Origin: Helicobacter rodentium ATCC 700285
Lineage (GTDB): Bacteria > Campylobacterota > Campylobacteria > Campylobacterales > Helicobacteraceae
Reading direction: 5' to 3'
Assembly (NCBI RefSeq): GCF_000687535.1
Contig: NZ_JHWC01000005.1
Span: 89,645-153,644 of the forward strand
DNA: 64,000 nt
The notes beneath the pieces are model-generated. The model saw only the letters and a list, made by a program, of their open reading frames with translations, searched no databases and was not told the origin of the DNA. Position 1 is the stretch's first letter. Every line of letters starts with the position of its first letter. The translations under genes and the position numbers were made by a program. Positions 26,437-35,894 of the stretch are shown piece after piece.

Positions 26437-27393
26437 ATGAAAAAGTTTGGGCTAATTGGTGTGGCAGGTTATATTGCCCCACGACATTTAAGGGCAATCA
26501 AAGAAACCAATAATGCGCTTTTGTGTGCATTAGACCCAAATGATAATGTGGGAATTATGGATAGTTATTTTCCTAATGCGGATTTTTTTACAGAATTTGA
26601 ACGTTTTGATAGACATATAGATAAGTTGCGGCGCAAAGGAGAAGGGGTGGATTTTATCTCTATTTGTTCGCCAAACTATCTGCACGATAGCCATATTCGC
26701 TTTGGGCTTAGGAATAATGCCGATGTAATTTGTGAAAAGCCTTTAGTTTTAAATCCTTGGAATTTGGACGCATTAGAAACGATTGAGAAAGAAACACAAA
26801 GAAAGGTTTATAATATTTTGCAGTTGCGGCTACATAAAAGTATCATTGCATTAAAAGAGCAGATTCAACAAATCTTGGAAAAAGAACCCAATAAAGTTTT
26901 TGATGTGGATTTGACCTATATCACCTCAAGAGGTAAGTGGTATTTTGTTTCTTGGAAAGGCGATATAAGTAAGAGTGGTGGAGTGGCTACGAATATCGGA
27001 GTGCATTTTTTTGATATGCTTTCTTGGATTTTTGGGGAGGTGCGGGAGAGCCAAGTGCATTTATTAGACGCGCAGAGCGCAAGTGGAATCCTAGAGTTAA
27101 AACACGCAAGGGTGCGCTGGTTTTTATCTGTGGATTCTAAAACTTTACCTAAAGTGGCATTGGAGCAAGAGAAACGCACCTTTAGATTGATTAGTGTCAA
27201 TGGTGAATCTGTGGAGTTTAGCGAGGGATTTACGGATTTACACACAGAGAGTTATAGAGATATTTTAAATGGTGGTGGGTTTGGATTAAAAGAGGCGAGA
27301 AATTCTATCCAAATCGTGCATAAGATTCGCAATTCCGAGCCTTTAGGGCTAGTGGGAGATTACCACCCCTTTTGTAAAACAATTTCAAAATAA
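26437..27393 (+). CDS. wbpB: UDP-GlcNAc-uronate 3-dehydrogenase, WbpB/WlbA-like
   Basis: Gfo/Idh/MocA oxidoreductase that oxidises C3 of UDP-N-acetylglucosaminuronic acid so that WbpE can aminate it. The N-terminus FGLIGVAGYIAPRHLRAIKET, the block ALDPNDNVGIMDSYFPNADF and FTEFERFDRH are characteristic of WbpB/WlbA. The EKP signature is in VICEKPLVLNPWNL and the metal-free active-site region is NIGVHFFDMLSW. ATG 26437 follows AGAAAGGAG. It starts a WbpB-formyltransferase-WbpD-WbpE run. Confidence 0.9.
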   Translation: MKKFGLIGVAGYIAPRHLRAIKETNNALLCALDPNDNVGIMDSYFPNADFFTEFERFDRHIDKLRRKGEGVDFISICSPNYLHDSHIRFGLRNNADVICEKPLVLNPWNLDALETIEKETQRKVYNILQLRLHKSIIALKEQIQQILEKEPNKVFDVDLTYITSRGKWYFVSWKGDISKSGGVATNIGVHFFDMLSWIFGEVRESQVHLLDAQSASGILELKHARVRWFLSVDSKTLPKVALEQEKRTFRLISVNGESVEFSEGFTDLHTESYRDILNGGGFGLKEARNSIQIVHKIRNSEPLGLVGDYHPFCKTISK

Positions 27394-27402
27394 AGGAATA
27401 AA

Positions 27403-28112
27403 ATGCAAAGATTCCACAAAATAGGTATTATCACCTATCAAGCACCCCATTTAAAGACAGAGCAAGTTTTAAATCAGCTTTTGTCAAACCCTTTGTTAGA
27501 ATCTGCGGGGGGGGGGGGGATTTTATAGTGTATGCTTTGCCTTTTAAGCCAAAAGAGGAGCAAGTGGTGTTGTTTGCACATAGACCAAGGCAGAATGAGG
27601 CAGTGAGTGCGGAGGAAATTGCGCAGCAATGGAAAATTCCTTATAAAATTTGTGCGAGTGATACCGAGATTCCAAATGAATGTGATATTTATCTTATCGC
27701 AGGGTGTGGAATCGTGTCTCAAGAGTGTTTAAAGGGTAAAAAGATTCTAAACGCACACCCCGGAATCATTCCAAATAGTCGTGGGCTAGATTCGTTTAAA
27801 TGGGCAATTTTGGAGGATAGACCCTTAGGGGTTACTTTGCATTATATTGATGAAAAGATAGATTGTGGAGAAATTGTCTCTGTGTCGCCTACACCGATTT
27901 ATCCAAGCGATACTCTGCATACACTCGCAAGGCGACATTATGAAAACGAAATTGCAATGCTTGGTAATTTTGCATTGCATTTATCCAAGCCGCAGAATCC
28001 CTTTGCGGGGATTCTACAAACAAAAAGCACTAAAAGAATGAAACCCATAGAGGAAAAGGAAATGATGAATCATTTTGAAACTTATAAGCAAAAGTGGCAG
28101 TCCAATGTGTGA
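27403..28112 (+). CDS. Sugar formyltransferase, phase-OFF (frame broken by a G tract)
   Basis: The 5' part (27403-27528) starts at an ATG preceded by AAAGGA and reads [20 protein letters not shown], then hits a 13-G tract and stops at TAG 27526-27528. With 11 or 14 Gs the frame continues [25 protein letters not shown] and on to 28112, about 236 residues. The second part has an intact catalytic set: [14 protein letters not shown] and [11 protein letters not shown]. As read the gene is OFF. It probably N-formylates an amino sugar made by the neighbouring WbpB/D/E enzymes. Its end overlaps the WbpD-like start. Confidence 0.8.
27507..27519 (+). repeat. G13 phase-variation tract inside the formyltransferase (OFF)
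   Basis: Thirteen Gs preceded by TCTGC. Eleven or fourteen would restore the full-length frame. Confidence 0.92.
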
Positions 28113-28695
28113 AAAGAGAGATTATTTTGCACACCACACCGCAGTGATTGACGCAAATATAGAAATTGGCAAGGGCTGTAAGATTTGGCATTTTAGTCAT
28201 ATTTTAAGCGGAAGTGTGATTGGAGAGAATTGCTCCTTTGGGCAAAATTGCGTAGTGGGTCCAAATGTTAGAATCGGAAAAGGCGTGAAAGTGCAAAACA
28301 ATGTGAGCATTTACGAGGGCGTAGAATGTGAGGATAATGTGTTTTTGGGACCTTCAATGGTTTTTACTAATGTCATTAATCCGCGCAGTTTCATCAATCG
28401 CAGAGAGGAATTTCAAAAAACCTTACTTAAAAAGGGTTGTTCTATTGGGGCAAATGTTACGATTGTTTGTGGAATCACAATCGGGGAATATGCGCTCATC
28501 GGCGCGGGAGCTGTTGTCGTGCGTGATGTGCCTGACTTTGCGCTTGTTGTGGGGAATCCTGCAAGGCAGATAGGTTGGGTGGATAAGGCAGGATTGCGTT
28601 TGGAGTTTGATAAAAACGGAATCGCACAAGATAGCTATGATAAGACGAAATATAAATGCAAAGATTCTATTTTGGAGGTGTTAGATGAAAATTGA
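28105..28695 (+). CDS. wbpD: UDP-2-acetamido-3-amino-2,3-dideoxy-glucuronate N-acetyltransferase, WbpD-like
   Basis: Left-handed beta-helix acetyltransferase of 196 residues acting on the 3-amino group of the UDP-diamino-uronate. Landmarks: [77 protein letters not shown] and the C-terminal [18 protein letters not shown]. The combination with WbpB and WbpE neighbours supports the substrate. ATG 28105 is inside the end of the formyltransferase and was chosen over an upstream in-frame start at 28075 that adds ten atypical residues. Confidence 0.9.
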   Translation: MCEKRDYFAHHTAVIDANIEIGKGCKIWHFSHILSGSVIGENCSFGQNCVVGPNVRIGKGVKVQNNVSIYEGVECEDNVFLGPSMVFTNVINPRSFINRREEFQKTLLKKGCSIGANVTIVCGITIGEYALIGAGAVVVRDVPDFALVVGNPARQIGWVDKAGLRLEFDKNGIAQDSYDKTKYKCKDSILEVLDEN

Positions 28696-29803
28696 TTTTG
28701 CAAATTTAAAAGAATCTCACAAAGCGCATCAAGCAGAGATTGAAGAGGCGGTTTTAAGAGTATGTAGAAATGCGCAGTTTATAATGGGAAGTGAGATAGA
28801 ATCCCTAGAGAAAGAATTAGCGGAGTTTGTCGGTGGAGGCTATGCAGTGAGTTGTTCTAGCGGAAGTTCTGCGCTACTACTTTCTTTAATGGCTTTAGGA
28901 ATCAAGGCGGGAGACGAGGTGATTACCACGCCTTTTACTTTTATTGCAACTTCAGAAATGATTGCGCTTTTGGGGATTAAGCCTATTTTTGTGGATATAT
29001 CCTTAGAGGATTATAATTTGGATTGCGACAGGATTGAGGAAGCAATCACGCCCAAGACAAAGGCTATTTTAGCTGTTAGCCTCTATGGACAGCCACCAAA
29101 CTTAGAAAAACTTGAAGCAATCTGCCAACAAAGGAATCTTAAATTAATTCTTGATGGCGCACAAAGCTTTGGAGCGGAGTTTTTAGGGCGCAAGGATTCC
29201 ACATTTGGTGCGATTGCTACGACAAGCTTTTTTCCTGCTAAGCCTTTGGGTTGCTATGGAGATGGAGGAGCGGTTTTTACCCAAGAGGAGAGTTTGGCAA
29301 AGAGAATTGCAAGTTTGAGACTGCACGGGGAGAAGTCAAGATATGTGCATCAATTTGTTGGAATCGGTGGGAGATTAGATGCGCTGCAAGCAGCGGTTTT
29401 GAGAATCAAATTAAAGTATTTTACGCAAGACATTGCAGCAAGAAATGAAGTTGCTAAACTTTATAGCCATTACTTAGAGGGAACAAATGTCATAATTCCT
29501 AAAGTTTTAGAGGGGAGAAGCAGTGTTTTTGCGCAATACACGATTCGGGTTAAGAATCGCTCCGCATTGCAAGAGGTTTTAAAGGATAATGGAATCCCAA
29601 GTGCGATTCATTATCCTTTAGGTTTGCATTTACAACAATGTTTCGCTCCTTTGGGCTACAAAAAAGGTGATTTTCCAAATGCGGAATTAGCAAGCGAGGA
29701 AGTTTTAAGTCTGCCGATGAATCCTTATTTGAGCGACTCACAAATTGAGCAAATTGCACAAGTGGTAAAGGAGGCAAGTGCTAAGATTGGAATCCTAAAC
29801 TAA
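28685..29803 (+). CDS. wbpE: UDP-3-keto-uronate aminotransferase, WbpE-like (DegT/DnrJ)
   Basis: PLP aminotransferase that adds the 3-amino group to the keto-uronate made by Wbp[87 protein letters not shown] and the aldimine lysine (about Lys186) in [17 protein letters not shown] are all characteristic of WbpE. It overlaps WbpD by 11 bases and shares TAATG with the asparagine synthase. Confidence 0.92.
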   Translation: MKIDFANLKESHKAHQAEIEEAVLRVCRNAQFIMGSEIESLEKELAEFVGGGYAVSCSSGSSALLLSLMALGIKAGDEVITTPFTFIATSEMIALLGIKPIFVDISLEDYNLDCDRIEEAITPKTKAILAVSLYGQPPNLEKLEAICQQRNLKLILDGAQSFGAEFLGRKDSTFGAIATTSFFPAKPLGCYGDGGAVFTQEESLAKRIASLRLHGEKSRYVHQFVGIGGRLDALQAAVLRIKLKYFTQDIAARNEVAKLYSHYLEGTNVIIPKVLEGRSSVFAQYTIRVKNRSALQEVLKDNGIPSAIHYPLGLHLQQCFAPLGYKKGDFPNAELASEEVLSLPMNPYLSDSQIEQIAQVVKEASAKIGILN

Positions 29804-31512
29804 TGTGTGGTATTTGCGGAGGGAATTATGCGCTAGAGATAGTGCAAAAGGCATCTGTTGCTATGCTTCATAGGGGCTTAGACGCAAAAGGGAGTTTTAG
29901 TGATGAGAAATTTTCCTTTGCGCACAATCGCCTAAGCATTATTGATTTACAAAGCGAGGCAAATCAGCCCTTTATTTCTCCCTATTGTCCGCATTTTGTG
30001 CTTGTTTTTAATGGAGAGATTTATAACTATTTGGAGCTAAAGGCGGAATTGAAAAGTCTCGGGATTCCGTTTTTTACGACAAGCGATACAGAGGTTTTGC
30101 TCCACTCTTACGCGCTTTGGGGAGAGAAATGTTTGCAAAAATTCAATGGGGATTTTGCGTTTTGCATTTATGATAAGCGCGATTCCTCCCTCTTTTTTGC
30201 GCGGGATAGATTGGGGAATAAGCCCTTGTTTTACGCGCTAAAAGGAGAGAAAATCTTTTTTGCTTCCGAGATTAAAGCGTTTTTAGCAGTGGAATCCTAC
30301 GCGCTAGATTTGGAGGAAGTCTCCAAATGGTTGCTTTTTAGCAATGGGGATTCTAAAAAGAGCATTTATCAAGGAATCTTAAATTTTCCTCCCGCGCATT
30401 TTGCGCACTTTAAGCTTGGTGATAGGGAGCTAAAGTTTCAAAAATATTGGGATTTTGAGCCAGATTTTGAGGCGATTTCCAATGCGCCGAGTGATGCAAA
30501 GGCTTTGCAAAACGCGCTAGAGGAGTTGGAATCCCTGCTACAAGATTCTACTAGGATGCGTTTGCGCTCTGATGTGCCTTTGGCTTTGTGCGTTTCTGGT
30601 GGGGTGGATAGCTCCATTTTGGCGCATTTCATCGCAAGAGAAAAAGTGGATTGTCGCTACTTTGGGTTAAACTTTAAGGACAATGCACAAGGCGATGAGA
30701 GTGCGCATATTAAGCAACTTGCGGAGGATTTAAAGATTCCAATCCATTTTGTTTCTCCAAGTTTGGATTCTATTGCAGAGGACTTGCAAAGCCTGTGTTA
30801 TACGCAAGATGAGATTTTTCGTAGTTTTTCTGTTTATTCACAATTTTCGCTTTTCCGCTCCATTGCCCCTTATTGCAAGGTAAGCCTTGGAGGGCAGGGC
30901 GCAGATGAGCTTTTTGGGGGGTATTATCATCATATTGGACGCTTTTGTTTTGCGCATTTTGAAGCTTTTAAAGAGCGCGTGAAACTCTATGGTAATGCAG
31001 CGTTTAAGGAATATGCTTTTGGGCTTAAATGTGCGCTAGATAGGGAGCTAAAGCTGCAATTATTCCAAGAGGATAATGCAAAAGATATAGAAAAATTGCA
31101 GAGCTTGGGGCTTCCAATTCCGACTTTAGAGAATCTTTTGGAGAGATTTTTGCCCGATTTTTCGCAAGGGCTTTGGCTGGATACAATGGTTTTTAACCTC
31201 CCTAATCTCTTGCGCTATGAAGATCGCAATGCAATGGCATTTGGGATTGAGAATCGCACACCTTTTACGGATTATCGGGTAGTGGAGTTTGCCTTTAGGA
31301 TTGCGGAGGGGTTTAAGGTGCAAAAGGGTTATAGTAAGTATCTTTTGCGTCTGCTTTTAGAAAAGCTTGGAAGTAAAAGCCTTGCTTGGCGGAGGGATAA
31401 AATAGGGTTTAGTGCGCCCGAGTTTTGCTTAATGCAAACTTTAGGGTATAATGCAAACTCACTTTTGGATATTCGTTTGGCAATTTTAGAGACTTTAAAG
31501 GGTAGAATATGA
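29803..31512 (+). CDS. Asparagine synthetase-like glutamine amidotransferase (AsnB / WbpS-like)
   Basis: Class II glutamine amidotransferase with Cys2 (MCGICGGNY), SIIDLQSEANQPF, FNGEIYNY and an ATP-pyrophosphatase synthetase domain with LCVSGGVDSSILAHF (about residue 264) and LGGQGADELFGGYYHH. In surface-polysaccharide clusters these enzymes amidate a sugar carboxylate (for example making a uronamide), and the WbpB/D/E uronate genes directly upstream make that likely here. True asparagine synthesis is the alternative. Length 569 is slightly short of typical AsnB. Confidence 0.85.
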   Translation: MCGICGGNYALEIVQKASVAMLHRGLDAKGSFSDEKFSFAHNRLSIIDLQSEANQPFISPYCPHFVLVFNGEIYNYLELKAELKSLGIPFFTTSDTEVLLHSYALWGEKCLQKFNGDFAFCIYDKRDSSLFFARDRLGNKPLFYALKGEKIFFASEIKAFLAVESYALDLEEVSKWLLFSNGDSKKSIYQGILNFPPAHFAHFKLGDRELKFQKYWDFEPDFEAISNAPSDAKALQNALEELESLLQDSTRMRLRSDVPLALCVSGGVDSSILAHFIAREKVDCRYFGLNFKDNAQGDESAHIKQLAEDLKIPIHFVSPSLDSIAEDLQSLCYTQDEIFRSFSVYSQFSLFRSIAPYCKVSLGGQGADELFGGYYHHIGRFCFAHFEAFKERVKLYGNAAFKEYAFGLKCALDRELKLQLFQEDNAKDIEKLQSLGLPIPTLENLLERFLPDFSQGLWLDTMVFNLPNLLRYEDRNAMAFGIENRTPFTDYRVVEFAFRIAEGFKVQKGYSKYLLRLLLEKLGSKSLAWRRDKIGFSAPEFCLMQTLGYNANSLLDIRLAILETLKGRI

Positions 31513-32600
31513 TTTGGATTGATGTGGCTACGCCCAAATACGCAATGTTTTTTAGCGTGATGATTAAGGAGCTACAAAAAAGAGGACATAAATTGTTTGT
31601 AACTACGCGTTATGCTCCCAATTATACAGAGGCTAAGGAGATTTTGGAGTTACACAAGATTCCACATACCGTGCTTGGAGAATACGGCGGAGCAACTTTG
31701 CTAGAGAAGTTTGAGGCAAGAATCTTCCGCCAAAAAGAAATTTTGGATTTGTTTAAAGTGCAGGGCGTTCCTAGATTGCTAATCTGTGGCGCAGTCGTGG
31801 ATAGTGTGCAAGTGGCGTATGGAATCGGGATTCCGGTGGTGAATATTTATGACACACCTGCATTTACAAAACCCGGTGATGAGGAATGTCCGCGTGAATT
31901 AACCGCTGTTGCAAGGCTGACTTTGCCTTTTTCTAGGCTTTTTTTCTATCCCTTTGTTTTACCAAAAGAGTTAATGTTGCGTTTCGCGCTAGATGAATCC
32001 CAAATCGCTCCTTATCCTTTTATTGATGTGGCGTTGTGGATAAATCAGATTCAAAAGGAATCCAAAAATGATTTTAGAATCCGCTATGGACTAGATACGA
32101 CAAAACCCACAATTCTTGTGCGTGAGGAGGAATATAAGGCGCATTATGTCAAAGAGCAAATCCCGGTGATTTATCAGGTGATTCCTTTGCTTAAACAAGC
32201 AATCCATGCAAATATTGTGATTATGCCAAGATATGAAAAAGATAGGTTAAAAAGAGATTTTGGAGGAATCGCTACCATTTTGGAGGAGAAGCTAAAGCCC
32301 GAAGAGTTTTATCCCTTTATTGATTTGTTTATTGGTGGTGGAGGGACAATGAATTTAGAGGCAGTGTGTTATGGGATTCCAACAATCTCTACGCGTTCTC
32401 TTTGGCTGATTCACGACCAATATTTAATCAAACATAAACTAATGTTTTGGAGTCAGGATTGTGAGGAAATTGTGCGAATTGCTAAGGAAAATTTAGGCAG
32501 AAAAATAGAATCGCAAAGCTATTTTGTGCAAGGAGATTGTAATTTTAATACCATTATTGACACAATAGAATCTAGGATTTTAAAGGAGAAAAAATGTTAG
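31509..32600 (+). CDS. DUF354 family GT-B-fold protein
   Basis: A 363-residue protein starting MIWIDVATPKYAMFFSVMIKEL, with HKLFVTTRYAPNYTEAKEIL and a C-terminal DLFIGGGGTMNLEAVCYGIPTIS. This layout is the DUF354 family, related to non-hydrolysing UDP-sugar epimerases and GT-B glycosyltransferases; such genes often occur in polysaccharide clusters. Function unproven: it could be a glycosyltransferase or an epimerase. Overlaps both neighbours. Confidence 0.8.
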   Translation: MIWIDVATPKYAMFFSVMIKELQKRGHKLFVTTRYAPNYTEAKEILELHKIPHTVLGEYGGATLLEKFEARIFRQKEILDLFKVQGVPRLLICGAVVDSVQVAYGIGIPVVNIYDTPAFTKPGDEECPRELTAVARLTLPFSRLFFYPFVLPKELMLRFALDESQIAPYPFIDVALWINQIQKESKNDFRIRYGLDTTKPTILVREEEYKAHYVKEQIPVIYQVIPLLKQAIHANIVIMPRYEKDRLKRDFGGIATILEEKLKPEEFYPFIDLFIGGGGTMNLEAVCYGIPTISTRSLWLIHDQYLIKHKLMFWSQDCEEIVRIAKENLGRKIESQSYFVQGDCNFNTIIDTIESRILKEKKC

Positions 32601-33661
32601 GGGTGGCACTTTTGGGTTGCGGTAGAATCGCAGTGCGCCACGCGCAACTTTTAAGTAGTGGAGAGATTGCAGGGGCTAAGCTTGTTTGTGTGTGTGATAT
32701 TGATAAAAGTCGCGCGGAATCCTTTGGAAAAAAACACAATGTGCCTTATTTTGTGGATTTGGATTCTATGATGAAAGAGTGTAGCGATAAAATTGACATC
32801 GTATCCATTCTAACGCCTAGTGGCTGCCACGCACAAAACACCCTAGAAGTTGCGCCTTATAAAAAGCATATCATTGTAGAAAAGCCTATGGCTTTGACTT
32901 TGGAGGATGCCGATAAGATGATAGAAGCTTGTGATAAATTTGGGATTCGTCTTTTTGTTGTGAAACAGAATCGCTATAATCTCCCTGTGCAAAAATTGCG
33001 TGAAGCCTTAGAGGCTGGGCGGTTTGGTAAAATCGTGATGGGCAGTGTGCGGGTGCGTTGGTGTCGGGATAATGCGTATTATAAGCAGGATTCTTGGCGT
33101 GGCACTTGGGCGCAAGATGGCGGAGTATTTACAAATCAAGCGAGCCACCATATTGATTTGTTGGAGTGGATGCTAGGCGATGTGGAAAGTGTGTTTGCAA
33201 AAAGTCGCACCGCATTAAGCGATATAGAGACAGAGGATACAGGGGTTGCTGTGTTGAAGTTTAAAAATGGAGCTTTGGGTGTGATTGAGGCAACCACTGC
33301 GACAAGACCAAAAGACTTGGAGGGTAGCCTTTCTATACTTGGAGAACTTGGAAGTGTAGAGATTGGTGGGTTTGCGGTGAATGAAATCAAGCATTGGAAT
33401 TTTACAAACGCAATGGAATCCGACAAGGAAGTAATGGAAAAATATTCTGTGAATCCTCCAAATGTTTATGGATTTGGGCATAAGGAGTATTATTTGCATG
33501 TGGTGGATTCTATCTTAAATGGCACAAAGGCTTTGGTAGATGGGCTTGAGGGACGCAAAAGTTTGGAGTTAATCGTTGCAATGTATGAATCCATAGAGAC
33601 AGGCAAGGAAGTGTTTTTGAGATTCCACCCGCAAAAATGCAAACTAGGACATAGAGAGTGA
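32594..33661 (+). CDS. Gfo/Idh/MocA family oxidoreductase
   Basis: Rossmann-fold oxidoreductase of 355 residues: VALLGCGRIAVRHAQLL, the EKP motif in IIVEKPMALTLEDADKMIE, VVKQNRYNLPVQKLREA and HHIDLLEWMLGDV. A third member of this family in the window. Likely oxidises a UDP-sugar ahead of the aminotransferase at 34785. Start ATG 32594 preceded by AAAGGAG. Confidence 0.88.
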   Translation: MLGVALLGCGRIAVRHAQLLSSGEIAGAKLVCVCDIDKSRAESFGKKHNVPYFVDLDSMMKECSDKIDIVSILTPSGCHAQNTLEVAPYKKHIIVEKPMALTLEDADKMIEACDKFGIRLFVVKQNRYNLPVQKLREALEAGRFGKIVMGSVRVRWCRDNAYYKQDSWRGTWAQDGGVFTNQASHHIDLLEWMLGDVESVFAKSRTALSDIETEDTGVAVLKFKNGALGVIEATTATRPKDLEGSLSILGELGSVEIGGFAVNEIKHWNFTNAMESDKEVMEKYSVNPPNVYGFGHKEYYLHVVDSILNGTKALVDGLEGRKSLELIVAMYESIETGKEVFLRFHPQKCKLGHRE

Positions 33662-34113
33662 AAAAATATCAGGCACAGATTCGGGAAGTGAAAGTGGGGG
33701 AGAATGTCAAGATTGTAGAACCTTGCAATCTCTATGAATGTGAGCTTGGAGATGAGGTATTTGTGGGTCCTTTTGTAGAGATTCAAAGCAATGTGAAAAT
33801 TGGCAAAAGAAGCAGAATCCAAAGTCATAGCTTCATCTGCTCACTTGTAGATATTGGTGAGGATTGCTTCATAGGACACGGGGTAATGTTTATCAATGAT
33901 TTATTTAAAGAGGGCAAACCTGCAGGTGGGGATTCTACAAAATACAAAGAAACAAAAATTGGGAATCGTGTGAGTATTGGCTCTAATGCCACGATTTTAC
34001 CGGTGGATATTTGCGATGATGTCGTCATTGGCGCGGGAAGCGTGGTTACAAAAAATATCGTCCAAAAGGGGATTTATGCAGGGAATCCCGCACAATTTAT
34101 TCGGGAATTATAA
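33658..34113 (+). CDS. Hexapeptide-repeat acetyltransferase
   Basis: Short left-handed beta-helix acyltransferase (151 residues): VKVGENVKIVEPCNLYECELGDEVFVGPF, SNVKIGKRSRIQSHSFICSLVDIGEDCFIG and KIGNRVSIGSNATILPVDI ending in YAGNPAQFIREL. It presumably acetylates the amino sugar formed by the neighbouring oxidoreductase and aminotransferase. GTG start overlaps the upstream TGA. Confidence 0.85.
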   Translation: MKKYQAQIREVKVGENVKIVEPCNLYECELGDEVFVGPFVEIQSNVKIGKRSRIQSHSFICSLVDIGEDCFIGHGVMFINDLFKEGKPAGGDSTKYKETKIGNRVSIGSNATILPVDICDDVVIGAGSVVTKNIVQKGIYAGNPAQFIREL

Positions 34114-34122
34114 AGGAAAAAG

Positions 34123-34794
34123 ATGAGATTTGAAGAGATTGTAAGCAAAATAGAATCGTATCGTGAAAGCTTAAAACAACAGGAAGCTTTGATAGAAGTC
34201 GTAGATTTTGGTGCAGGGAAGCCAGAGGAGAAGCGCACAAAGGAGCAAATGGAAGCGGGTGTTACACTAGAGATTCCGCTTTGTGAATTAGCGAAAATTG
34301 GTGTCAAACGCGAAAAAGCAGAAGTGATTTTTAAGATTTTTAACGATTTATCGCCGCAAAAAATCTTGGAGCTTGGCACTTGTTTGGGGTTTTCTAGCTC
34401 TTATATGGCGTATTTTGCGCCAAATGCTCAAATTTGGAGCATTGAGGGAAGCCCAAATGTCGCGCAAATCGCTAAGGAAAATCATCAGTATTTTAATGTA
34501 AAAAACATTGAAGTTTTTATCGGACGCTTTGATAAAGTTTTGCCAAATCTCTTAGAAAAAATCAAGCTCCTTGACTTTGCTTTTATTGATGGACATCATA
34601 ACAAAGAAGCTACAATTGCGTATTTTAAACAAATCCTTCCCTTTATGAAGCGGGGGGGGGGCGTTATGCTTTTTGATGATATTGCTTGGAGTAGTGGAAT
34701 GCAAGAGGCGTGGAAAGAGATTTTGGAATCCCATTGCTACACAAAAGCGCAAGAGTTTGGCGAGGTTTGGAAAATGGGGGCATTATGGCTATAA
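34123..34794 (+). CDS. Class I SAM-dependent methyltransferase, phase-variable (ON)
   Basis: Methyltransferase of 223 residues: the SAM-binding motif ILELGTCLGFSSSYMAYFAP (about residue 79), acidic WSIEGSPNVAQIAKEN, and an O-methyltransferase-like FAFIDGHHNKEATIAYFKQIL. A 10-G tract encodes the glycines of the conserved loop K-R-Gly-Gly-Gly-V-M-L-F-D-D, so tract length controls a structural part of the fold. The frame is ON. It overlaps the next aminotransferase by ten bases. Confidence 0.85.
   Translation: MRFEEIVSKIESYRESLKQQEALIEVVDFGAGKPEEKRTKEQMEAGVTLEIPLCELAKIGVKREKAEVIFKIFNDLSPQKILELGTCLGFSSSYMAYFAPNAQIWSIEGSPNVAQIAKENHQYFNVKNIEVFIGRFDKVLPNLLEKIKLLDFAFIDGHHNKEATIAYFKQILPFMKRGGGVMLFDDIAWSSGMQEAWKEILESHCYTKAQEFGEVWKMGALWL
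34652..34661 (+). repeat. G10 phase-variation tract in the methyltransferase (ON)
   Basis: Ten Gs following GAAGC, coding part of Arg-Gly-Gly-Gly in frame. Confidence 0.9.
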
Positions 34795-35894
34795 AATTCT
34801 TAGACTTAAAAAAGCAATATTTGAGCATAAAAGGCGAAATAGAAACTGCAATTTCAAGTGTGGTGGAGAGTGGTGCGTTTGTGGGTGGCAGTGAGATAAG
34901 CGCATTTGAGGAGGAGTTTTCGGAGTTTTTGGGTGGTGGTGTGCGCACTCTTGGTGTGGCAAATGGCACAGACGCGCTAGAAATTGCGATAGAATCTCTT
35001 ACTTTGCCCAAAGATTCTGTGGTGCTTGTGCCTGCAAATACCTTTGCGGCGAGTGCGGAAGCGGTTGTGCGCAATGGCTTAAAGCTGCAATTTGTGGATT
35101 GTGGGGCGGATTATACAATGGATTTAGCAGATTTACGCGCAAAAATCACTCCACAAACCTCTGCGATTCTTATGGTGCATTTGTATGGACAAAGCGCGAG
35201 GATAGAGGAGATTTTGGAGATTGCAAAGGAAAAGAATCTCCGCGTAATTGAGGATTGCGCCCAAGCACACGGAGCGAAGTTTAAAGGGCAATTTGTGGGG
35301 ACTTTTGGAGATATTGCTGCCTTTAGCTTTTATCCGGGCAAGAATCTAGGAGCTTATGGCGATGGCGGAGCGATTGTAAGCCGCGATTCTGCGCTTTTGC
35401 AAAGATGTGAGGAGATTGCGCATCACGGAGGTTTGAAAAAATACGAACATAGAATCGTAGGGAGAAATTCGCGCCTTGACAATCTCCAAGCGGCAATTTT
35501 GCGTGTGAAATTGCGCCATTTAGCAGATTGGAATGCTAGGCGCAGAGAGGTAGCAAAGCTCTATTTTGAGGGATTTAAAGACTGCAAAGCAATAAGATTA
35601 CCGCAGGTTAAGGAATCTTGCGAGTGCGTGTGGCATTTGTTTGTGATTTCGGTTAAGAATCGCGAAGCAGTAATGACGCATTTAAAGCAAAAAGGCATTG
35701 AGTATGGGCTACATTACCCGATTGCTTTACCCAATTGCCCTGCCTTTAATCATCAACCCTATGTCGTGGAATCCCCTACACCCAACGCTTTTGCGTGGCA
35801 AGAGGAGATTTTATCGCTTCCAATGGGGGAACATTTGAGTGATGAGGAAGTAAAAGATGTGATTAAGGTAGTCAAGGACGCAGTATGTGGGTGA
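34785..35894 (+). CDS. DegT/DnrJ/EryC1 family sugar aminotransferase
   Basis: PLP aminotransferase of 369 residues: IKFLDLKKQYLSIKGEIE, FVGGSEISAFEEEFSEFLG, LGVANGTDALEIAIESL, VIEDCAQAHGAKFKG and the lysine (about 186) in AFSFYPGKNLGAYGDGGAIV. This is the FdtB/QdtB-like 3-amino-sugar branch. Start ATG 34785 lies within the end of the methyltransferase gene; a more upstream in-frame start at 34710 would be inside that gene and is unlikely. Confidence 0.9.
   Translation: MAIKFLDLKKQYLSIKGEIETAISSVVESGAFVGGSEISAFEEEFSEFLGGGVRTLGVANGTDALEIAIESLTLPKDSVVLVPANTFAASAEAVVRNGLKLQFVDCGADYTMDLADLRAKITPQTSAILMVHLYGQSARIEEILEIAKEKNLRVIEDCAQAHGAKFKGQFVGTFGDIAAFSFYPGKNLGAYGDGGAIVSRDSALLQRCEEIAHHGGLKKYEHRIVGRNSRLDNLQAAILRVKLRHLADWNARRREVAKLYFEGFKDCKAIRLPQVKESCECVWHLFVISVKNREAVMTHLKQKGIEYGLHYPIALPNCPAFNHQPYVVESPTPNAFAWQEEILSLPMGEHLSDEEVKDVIKVVKDAVCG

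Noticed and set aside
27528..28112. Formyltransferase as a complete gene starting at GTG 27528
   Set aside because: The N-terminal strand [14 protein letters not shown] with a good ribosome binding site lies upstream and joins in frame with 11 or 14 Gs, so the shorter version is a phase-OFF remnant.
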